Assembly: GCF_024753215.1 (NCBI RefSeq)
Contig: NZ_JANUGV010000005.1
Location: 124,001 to 188,000 of the forward strand
Origin: Massilia solisilvae
Lineage (GTDB): Bacteria; Pseudomonadota; Gammaproteobacteria; Burkholderiales; Burkholderiaceae_D
DNA: 64,000 nt
Reading direction: 5' to 3'
Below are positions 58,948-64,000 of this stretch, piece after piece. The notes beneath the pieces are model-generated. The model was not told the DNA's origin, made no database searches, and was given only the letters and a program-made list of their open reading frames with translations. A program made the position numbers and the translations under genes. The number at the start of each line of letters is the position of its first letter. Position 1 is the first letter of the stretch.

Positions 58948-59295
58948 ATGAAAGCCACGTTTATTGAGCTCCCCCCATTCCAGCGCCTGCGTGACACTTA
59001 CTTCGATGACGGCTCGTTCAAGGATCTGCAGAACGAGCTGATGAAGAACCCCGAGGCCGGGGACGTTATCAAGGGGACCGGGGGGCTGCGGAAAATCAGG
59101 TATGCCGACGAGCGACGCGGCAAGGGAAAGCGGGGAGGTCGCCGTGTTATCTATTTTTGGAAAGATGCTGAAGACCAGTTCTGGCTGTTCACCGTCTACG
59201 ACAAAGACGAGGCAGACGACCTTACTGCAGACGAGCGCAAGGCGTTGAAGCAACGCCTGGAGTCGGAAATCAAGGCCAGGAGTGCCGAAAAATGA
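58948..59295 (+). CDS. RelE/HigB-type toxin
   Basis: 115 residues starting MKATFIELPPFQRLRDTYFD. It continues with QNELMKNPEAGDVIKGTGGLRKIRYA (the GTGGLRKxR pattern of RelE-like HigB-2 toxins), GKGKRGGRRVIYFWKDAEDQ and TVYDKDEADDLTADERKALK. Ribosome-dependent mRNA cleavage is expected from the family. Toxin precedes antitoxin, the order typical of higBA, and the genes overlap by four bases. The ATG at 58948 matches the family; an in-frame upstream start would pass through the operator. Confidence 0.85.
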   Translation: MKATFIELPPFQRLRDTYFDDGSFKDLQNELMKNPEAGDVIKGTGGLRKIRYADERRGKGKRGGRRVIYFWKDAEDQFWLFTVYDKDEADDLTADERKALKQRLESEIKARSAEK

Positions 59296-59606
59296 CTAAA
59301 CGAAATATTTTTGCTGAGCTGATGGAAGGTCTCGACGCCCTGGAAGGGGCGCGCGAAGGCAAAGTTACGCTTCGTAAAACGGAGGTTGCCCGCAAGGCCC
59401 CGCCGGAGATGACTGCGGCCAAGGTGCGAGCAGTACGCGCAAAGCTTCATGTATCGCAGCCGGTGTTCGCGCTTAAACTACGCACTGAGCCGCGGACTAT
59501 CAAGAACTGGGAACAGGGAATATCCAAACCAAATGCTCAGGCTGCAATCTTGCTAAGCCTGATAGACCGCGATCCTAAGCTTCTGGACGAAATCGCAGCT
59601 CTCTAA
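59292..59606 (+). CDS. HigA-type antitoxin (HTH, XRE-like)
   Basis: 104 residues. The C-terminal helix-turn-helix runs through AAKVRAVRAKLHVSQPVFALKLRTEPRTIKNWEQG, and the N-terminal MTKRNIFAELMEGLDALEGA forms the toxin-binding region. It ends in LDEIAAL. Expected to neutralise the toxin and repress the operon at the upstream palindrome. It overlaps the toxin gene (ATGA). Confidence 0.87.
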   Translation: MTKRNIFAELMEGLDALEGAREGKVTLRKTEVARKAPPEMTAAKVRAVRAKLHVSQPVFALKLRTEPRTIKNWEQGISKPNAQAAILLSLIDRDPKLLDEIAAL

Positions 59607-59714
59607 ATTCCGTAACCCACTTTTGCCGCCTTGGGTTTCGCGGACTCCTTCTTTGGCGGTGCCGTCACAAGAGTTGCCGCCACAGGCGCCGCCAGACTCC
59701 CGTGGCTTCTCGAG

Positions 59715-60017
59715 TTACAGGGGGCTGCGCGACCGCGCGATCCAATTCGAGAGGATCGTCCGTCCATGCGCCGATGTCAGGCTCGCTAGGCGGAACGCGC
59801 CGAAAGCGTGGTCGAGCGTTTTCAGCCGCGATCGATCTGCCGCGTGACCGCGTTTGGTTGGGAGTACCTCGCCCTCATAACGCTGTAGCAAGTCATGGAT
59901 CAGCGTCGCTTCCACCTCGCTCCGCGAAACGAACGCCCCGCGGATCCTCTCGGCCTCGGTGACTGTAGCAAAAGGCCCTGATTTGCCTTCCGGTTCCTCG
60001 ACCGGGAAGACGCCGGG
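59715..60017 (-). pseudogene. Tyrosine recombinase (integrase) N-terminal remnant
   Basis: The minus-strand frame open from 60017 to 59715 contains EAERIRGAFVSRSEVEATLI and HDLLQRYEGEVLPTKRGHAA followed by DRSRLKTLDHAFGAFRLASL. This matches the N-terminal SAM-like core-binding domain of phage integrases (pattern RGxFVxRSE...TL..LL.RY..EV.P.K.G...RSR). The catalytic domain is absent and the frame then stops. It is probably the decayed integrase of an element inserted at the tRNA-Arg. Confidence 0.65.
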
Positions 60018-60298
60018 CTACGGCCGGGTTACACCAAGCGTGATCGCTGCCACCCCGATCCACTCGCTCTGCTCCCGCTCGCTCTGAAGATTCAAGGCAA
60101 GCTGACGAAACCAGGTAGTGAGAACACAACGCCGTTCAATGCGAAATCTCGGGCGTAGATCTGCGCGAAGTCAGTTGTCTCCTCCGTCGCACGAACCCCA
60201 GCAGCAATTGTGCCATGTCAACAAAGCCGATATTCCTGCGCCTAGAATCGGCAATGTTGACAGTAGTTAAGTTGTCGCCTCGCAATGGGGAGGGGAAC

Positions 60299-61630
60299 GT
60301 GGAGCACAGGTTTGCTACTGGATTTCAGAACGGTACAGTTCATGTGATGATGTTTGGTTTCATCATCGTGATGCTGGCCGCCCTTGGAATGTCCCTCGAC
60401 CTTTCCCAGGTCTACAACCGCAAGGTTGAGATGGAAAACGTTGCCGACATGGCGGCGTTGGCGGCAGCCAGGAACCTGGATGGCACTCCTCGCGGAATCA
60501 GTAACGCCGTTGCTGCGGCAAGCGGTGTGGTCCGGAGCCTGAAGTACGGTTACGGTGCCGCCATGGACTGGAGCGACAGTGCCATCAAGTTCAGCAAGTC
60601 ATCCGATGGAGCGCAAGGTTGGGTCGATGCCGGGACCGCGGCTGCGGCCCCCCAAGGGCTGCTGTACGCGATGGTTGACACCAGCGGACTGGCCGCGATC
60701 AGCGGCGCGGTGAAGCTGACCTTCATGCCCATCTTTAACCCGGCGGTCCGCTCCGTCAGCGTGCGTCAGGTTGCCGTCGCAGGACGTGCGTCGCTCGATG
60801 TCACACCGTTGGGGGTTTGCGCCGTGGATCCGGACTCGCCGGCTTCGCAGCACGCATACACCAGCAATGTCGAGTTGGTTGAGTTTGGATTTCGCCGCGG
60901 CTTGACCTACGACCTCATGAGCCTCAATCCGACATTGGTTGACCCGGTTGGCGCGCCGGGTCAGGCCGCCTCTGCGTCGAACTTTTCTTTGTCCATTGTC
61001 GGTCCTCATGTGTGTGCGGGTACTGTCGCGGCACCGACCTTGTCGGGCGGCAGAATCGCGATCCAACAGCCTTTTCCACTCAGCTCACTCGCCGCTCACC
61101 TGAACTCCCGGTTCGACCAATACAATGGCTCATGCAATCCGAACGCGGCGCCGCCGGATAGCAATGTCAGGTCCTACACAAGCGCAAACGCGACTTGGGT
61201 TACTTCCGACAACCCGAACTACGTCCCTCTCTGGGCATACGCCCGCGCGGTCCCCTGGTCCTCCTACGTACCAGGGCAGCCAGAGCCGCTCAACGGATAC
61301 ACCACGTTTGGAGCGACCTCAACTGTTGCGCATGATCTGTATTCGCTACTGACAAACTTTAAGTCGTCCTACCCATCCGGAACCGCAACGCCTTATCTGT
61401 CAGGCGCGTTCTCGACGCAGCCAAGCGCTGGGCATCGACCCGGACTGAAGTACCGGCGGGTGCTGAACGTACCGCTTCTGAGATGCCCGATCAGTGGCTC
61501 GAGCGCTGACGTTGTTGGGATCGGGAGGTTTTTCATGACGGTGCCGGCCACTTCCACCGCGGTTCTCGCGGAGTTCGCCGGCGCGATTACCGATGATCTC
61601 GCAGGTGGGAATGTGGAGATATTCAAATGA
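60299..61630 (+). CDS. TadG-like Flp-pilus assembly-type protein
   Basis: 443 residues with one N-terminal membrane segment (HVMMFGFIIVMLAALGMSLDLSQVYNRK) followed by ENVADMAALAAARNLDG, the signature of TadE/TadG-like proteins. The large periplasmic part is Ser/Pro/Asn-rich. A GTG at 60299 with GGGGAGGGG just upstream is preferred over in-frame ATGs at 60215 and 60254, which lack ribosome sites. It overlaps the next TadE-like gene by four bases. No Flp pilin or TadA/B/C genes are in the window. Confidence 0.75.
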   Translation: MEHRFATGFQNGTVHVMMFGFIIVMLAALGMSLDLSQVYNRKVEMENVADMAALAAARNLDGTPRGISNAVAAASGVVRSLKYGYGAAMDWSDSAIKFSKSSDGAQGWVDAGTAAAAPQGLLYAMVDTSGLAAISGAVKLTFMPIFNPAVRSVSVRQVAVAGRASLDVTPLGVCAVDPDSPASQHAYTSNVELVEFGFRRGLTYDLMSLNPTLVDPVGAPGQAASASNFSLSIVGPHVCAGTVAAPTLSGGRIAIQQPFPLSSLAAHLNSRFDQYNGSCNPNAAPPDSNVRSYTSANATWVTSDNPNYVPLWAYARAVPWSSYVPGQPEPLNGYTTFGATSTVAHDLYSLLTNFKSSYPSGTATPYLSGAFSTQPSAGHRPGLKYRRVLNVPLLRCPISGSSADVVGIGRFFMTVPATSTAVLAEFAGAITDDLAGGNVEIFK

Positions 61631-62112
61631 AAGCTTCTATCCCGTCTTCTGCCTCATCGAGGGGTGTGGCCGCTGTCGAGTTGGCCCTCTGGCTCCCATT
61701 TCTTGTGCTTCTGCTCGGCGCAGGCCTGTTTCTTGCGCGCTTCTTCTGGCATTACACGGTCGCGCAAAAAGCAGCGCATGATGCGGCACGCTTCCTTGCC
61801 GCGGCTACTGTCACCGAGATGCGGGTACCGCCTGTGGGCGGTGGGGCCGACAACCCGGTCGCTGCGATCGCCAGAAAAATCGCCAACGATGAGATTGCGG
61901 AATTAAGACCTGGTGGACTATACAGTCCGCAAATCAATGTCGTATGTGACGTCTTCTACCCGTGCGCTGGACAGTTCGTGCCGAAGAAGGTCTCGGTGTC
62001 GATCGAGATGAGTGTGACAGACATCTTCTTTCCAAACCTGACGTATGGGTTATTCAACACGGACTCGCTGCTCATCCAGACCGCTGTCACCACGAACTAC
62101 GTTGGGGATTGA
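61627..62112 (+). CDS. TadE-like pilus protein 1
   Basis: 161 residues. RGVAAVELALWLPFLVLLLGAGLFLARFFW is a type-IV-pilin-like hydrophobic N-terminal segment with the conserved AAVELAL. The periplasmic remainder has two Cys (VVCDVFYPCAG). TadE-like pseudopilins are processed by prepilin peptidase in some systems. It is coupled to the TadG-like gene (ATGA). Confidence 0.78.
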   Translation: MKASIPSSASSRGVAAVELALWLPFLVLLLGAGLFLARFFWHYTVAQKAAHDAARFLAAATVTEMRVPPVGGGADNPVAAIARKIANDEIAELRPGGLYSPQINVVCDVFYPCAGQFVPKKVSVSIEMSVTDIFFPNLTYGLFNTDSLLIQTAVTTNYVGD

Positions 62113-62113
62113 G

Positions 62114-62713
62114 ATGCAAGGCAAATCTGATTTTGACCTGACCCCGCGCTCTGCACAGAAAGGTCTCGTCGCTGTCGAGTTTGCACTCGTTGCGATCGTC
62201 TTTTTGACCTTCGTACTCGGCATCATCGAGACGTCCAGGGCGATGTACATTCTCAATACATTGCCAATGGTAACGAAGAATGCGGCGCGCGCGGCAGCCA
62301 ACACCGATTGGCGCGACAGCGACGCAATGGCTCGGGTACGCCAGCAGGCACTGTTCAGGTCGACTGCTGGAACCCTTGCATGGGGTGATCCGATCACGGA
62401 CGCAAACGTAAAAATCGACTATCTTTCACTGGCGCGACAGTCCGACGGCTCCCTGACGATGACACCCATCACGTCCTTGCCTAGTTGCCCGTCTCGTAAC
62501 CGTCAGACTTGCCTCGCGGATCCGAACAACCCCAGTTGCATCCGGCTCGTCCGTGTCCGAATCTGTCGCACGGGCAATTCCTCTGATTGCGATCCGGTTC
62601 CCTACCGAACCTTGCTTTCGCTGGTAGCGATGAATTTTTCGCTACCGACGTCACCTTCGATCGTCAGCGCAGAATCACTCGGATATCAGGTTGGCGCGCC
62701 GGTCTGCCCATAA
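62114..62713 (+). CDS. TadE-like pilus protein 2
   Basis: 199 residues. KGLVAVEFALVAIVFLTFVLGIIETSRAMYILNTL has the TadE pattern AVEFALVAIVFL with the Glu five residues into the hydrophobic segment. The C-terminal half is Cys-rich (PSCPSRNRQTCLADPNNPSC, RICRTGNSSDCDPV). The ATG at 62114 follows the previous stop by one base; GAG lies upstream. It completes a TadG-TadE-TadE cassette. Confidence 0.78.
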   Translation: MQGKSDFDLTPRSAQKGLVAVEFALVAIVFLTFVLGIIETSRAMYILNTLPMVTKNAARAAANTDWRDSDAMARVRQQALFRSTAGTLAWGDPITDANVKIDYLSLARQSDGSLTMTPITSLPSCPSRNRQTCLADPNNPSCIRLVRVRICRTGNSSDCDPVPYRTLLSLVAMNFSLPTSPSIVSAESLGYQVGAPVCP

Positions 62714-62932
62714 GCTCAGCCGAAGACAAGCACCTGCGCCGTTCTTTCCGGAGTGCGACCGCCCGTGGCTCCGCTGTTAACAGGTAAGTGAGCGATGCTG
62801 CTCCCTGAGGGGACGCTGCACCTGCTCGCGTTTCCGAACAGCGCGCCCGCGTTTGCGTTACCGCGCGACAGCTTCTCGCGCGCGAATGTAGCATCGGATC
62901 ATTATCGCGATGACAATTTATCCGGAGGAGTC

Positions 62933-63274
62933 ATGAAAAAGCTGATTGCCGCAGCCGGTGTGCTGGCAGCCGCGGCAGGTTGTGCGACCCGGCCCGCGAA
63001 GATCGAACCGAGTTTCGTTTCCAACGAGCCCTACATGGCCAGCGAGTGCGCCCAGCTGGCTGAGCGCATGACCGACGCCAAGGCCAGGTTGCAGGATTTT
63101 TCGGCGAAGCAGGAAAAGAAGGCAAATGTCGATGCCGCCTTCGTGTTCTGGGTGCTGGTGCCCGCCAGCCTGTTTACCGGCGATTACGCGGCCGAAGTCG
63201 CCAAGGCCAAGGGCGAGGTCGCCGCGATCGGGGCCGCCCAGGCCAGCAAGGGCTGTACCGCCATCAAGGCCTGA
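62933..63274 (+). CDS. Small lipoprotein
   Basis: 113 residues. The signal MKKLIAAAGVLAAAAGCATR has a lipobox ending AAAGC, so the mature protein starts at the Cys. The rest is helical (CAQLAERMTDAKARLQDF, KANVDAAFVFWVLVPASLFT) with a possible membrane-associated segment. GGAGGAG precedes the ATG, which is chosen over a longer upstream frame without a signal. The function is unknown. Confidence 0.78.
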   Translation: MKKLIAAAGVLAAAAGCATRPAKIEPSFVSNEPYMASECAQLAERMTDAKARLQDFSAKQEKKANVDAAFVFWVLVPASLFTGDYAAEVAKAKGEVAAIGAAQASKGCTAIKA

Positions 63275-63797
63275 CCCAACCTCTTCCAAGCGCACGCGGC
63301 CACGCCCAGCCGGCCCGTGCAATCCGTTTCCTCCCGCCTTCCCACGCGTTCAATCGTGCGCCGTCCAGTTGAGCTCAAGAACTACGATTAGCTCAACAGC
63401 CAGGGGGTGCGCACGATTCAATTCGTCCCGGAACTTGAATTTTAGAAAATGCTACTATTGCACCGTTGTTTCCGATAAGCCAGAGATGATTTGACAATCT
63501 CGCGCGGGGAACGGAGCAACCTCGTCCATCCGAAATAACGGGATATTTTTTCGGCAGCTGCGTGTTTCAGGCAACTAACTGTTGTGATGAAGCGACGCGA
63601 CAGCGATGTTCATGCTCAGGATCGACGCCGCCACGACCACCATGGCGAAGCATCCGCGCAGTGCCGTTAGTATCTTTTTGACATCGAAACAAGGATTTAA
63701 GTAGTGCAGTTTTGACAATCTCGATGAGATCGGCGCCGATCGCGGCGTGATGTCAAAGGCTTGCACTTGTGAAACTCTTTTGAGAACGGAACCGAAC
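63275..63797. other. Regulatory-looking gap before the polysaccharide cluster
   Basis: 523 bp of lower GC with no supported gene. It holds a 13-bp direct repeat TTTGACAATCTCG at 63490-63502 and 63711-63723, and an extra TTGACA at 63678-63683, but no clear -10 boxes. A long mRNA leader or a regulator-bound promoter is plausible. Confidence 0.45.
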
Positions 63798-64000
63798 ATG
63801 AAAGCAGATGAGGTCGTCGCAGTAGTAGGTCTGGGGTACGTCGGCTTGCCGCTGGCAGTGGAATTCGGCAAAAAGGGCAGGACGATCGGCTTTGACCTGT
63901 CCGCCACCAAGGTCGAGAACTACAAACGCTTTGTGGACCCGACCGGCGAGGTTTCCACCGAGGAGCTGAAGGCATCGCGCCACCTGGAGGTGACCACCGA
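63798..64000 (+). CDS. UDP-sugar dehydrogenase (TviB/WbpA-like), 5' end only
   Basis: 67 codons to the window edge: MKADEVVAVVGLGYVGLPLA and VEFGKKGRTIGFDLSATKVE. The Rossmann motif VVGLGYVGLPLA and the following IGFD match the N-terminus of UDP-glucose/UDP-N-acetylglucosamine(galactosamine) 6-dehydrogenases; DPTGEVSTEELKAS is nearer to the TviB/WbpA group. AACGGAACC precedes the ATG. It probably starts an exopolysaccharide or capsule gene cluster. Confidence 0.85.
   Translation, partial: MKADEVVAVVGLGYVGLPLAVEFGKKGRTIGFDLSATKVENYKRFVDPTGEVSTEELKASRHLEVTT

Noticed and set aside
63575..63910. A 111-codon minus-strand frame
   Set aside because: Overlaps the start of the nucleotide-sugar dehydrogenase on the other strand and resembles no family.

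Overview
The window is a GC-rich chromosome segment from a betaproteobacterium. Gene content and synteny (hemA-prfA-prmC, minCDE, phaA-phaB, pcaR/pcaIJ, tandem M13 peptidases with a TonB receptor) point to Oxalobacteraceae, probably the Massilia/Duganella/Telluria group. That placement is inferred from gene families only; no 16S gene is present.

Layout. 1-673: a truncated DUF262 (GmrSD-like) gene. 795-4526: beta-ketoadipate catabolism, with the IclR regulator PcaR divergent from pcaI-pcaJ-pcaT. 4661-8692: a DUF5996 protein, an ElaA-like acetyltransferase, an acetylpolyamine-amidohydrolase-like protein and gshA. 8795-10579: a DUF885 metalloprotease. 10703-14569: hemA-prfA-prmC-dsbB. 14626-16180: an orphan OmpR-type regulator and a DUF697 protein. 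16314-18190: minCDE. 18448-21141: a small secreted protein and phaA-phaB for polyhydroxybutyrate.

21238-36319 is the accessory region of most interest. On the minus strand one operon holds four tandem Nif11-type leader/precursor peptides (75-residue leader ending in GG, 16-17-residue core), an NHLM-type exporter (HlyD adaptor, C39-peptidase ABC1, ABC2), a cyclic-nucleotide-binding-domain protein, and a FAAL-ACP-condensation protein. Facing it tail to tail is a single 1435-residue gene that joins C39-ABC1 and ABC2-like modules and ends in what looks like the first membrane anchor of an HlyD adaptor. No lanthionine synthetase, YcaO, radical SAM or GNAT-type modifier is in the cluster, so the acyl-loading enzyme is the only obvious tailoring candidate. 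I propose a ribosomal peptide that is N- or side-chain-acylated by NRPS-type chemistry; this is a hypothesis.

36481-44809: an amino acid deaminase-like PLP enzyme, prolyl aminopeptidase, small membrane and hypothetical proteins, fadH, a FabH-like synthase and ctpA. 45083-52482: a Spy/CpxP-like protein, a TonB-dependent receptor and two M13 metallopeptidases. 52618-58039: a GNAT, a secreted beta-helix protein, a large lipoprotein and a di-haem cytochrome c. 58242: tRNA-Arg(CCG), followed by an island-like tract of lower GC with a HigBA-type toxin-antitoxin pair, an integrase remnant and a TadG/TadE/TadE-like cassette. 62933-64000: a small lipoprotein and the start of a nucleotide-sugar dehydrogenase gene that probably opens a polysaccharide cluster.

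Two families of palindromic intergenic repeats, mostly in inverted pairs, are scattered through the window. One of them supplies the C-terminus of a GNAT protein.
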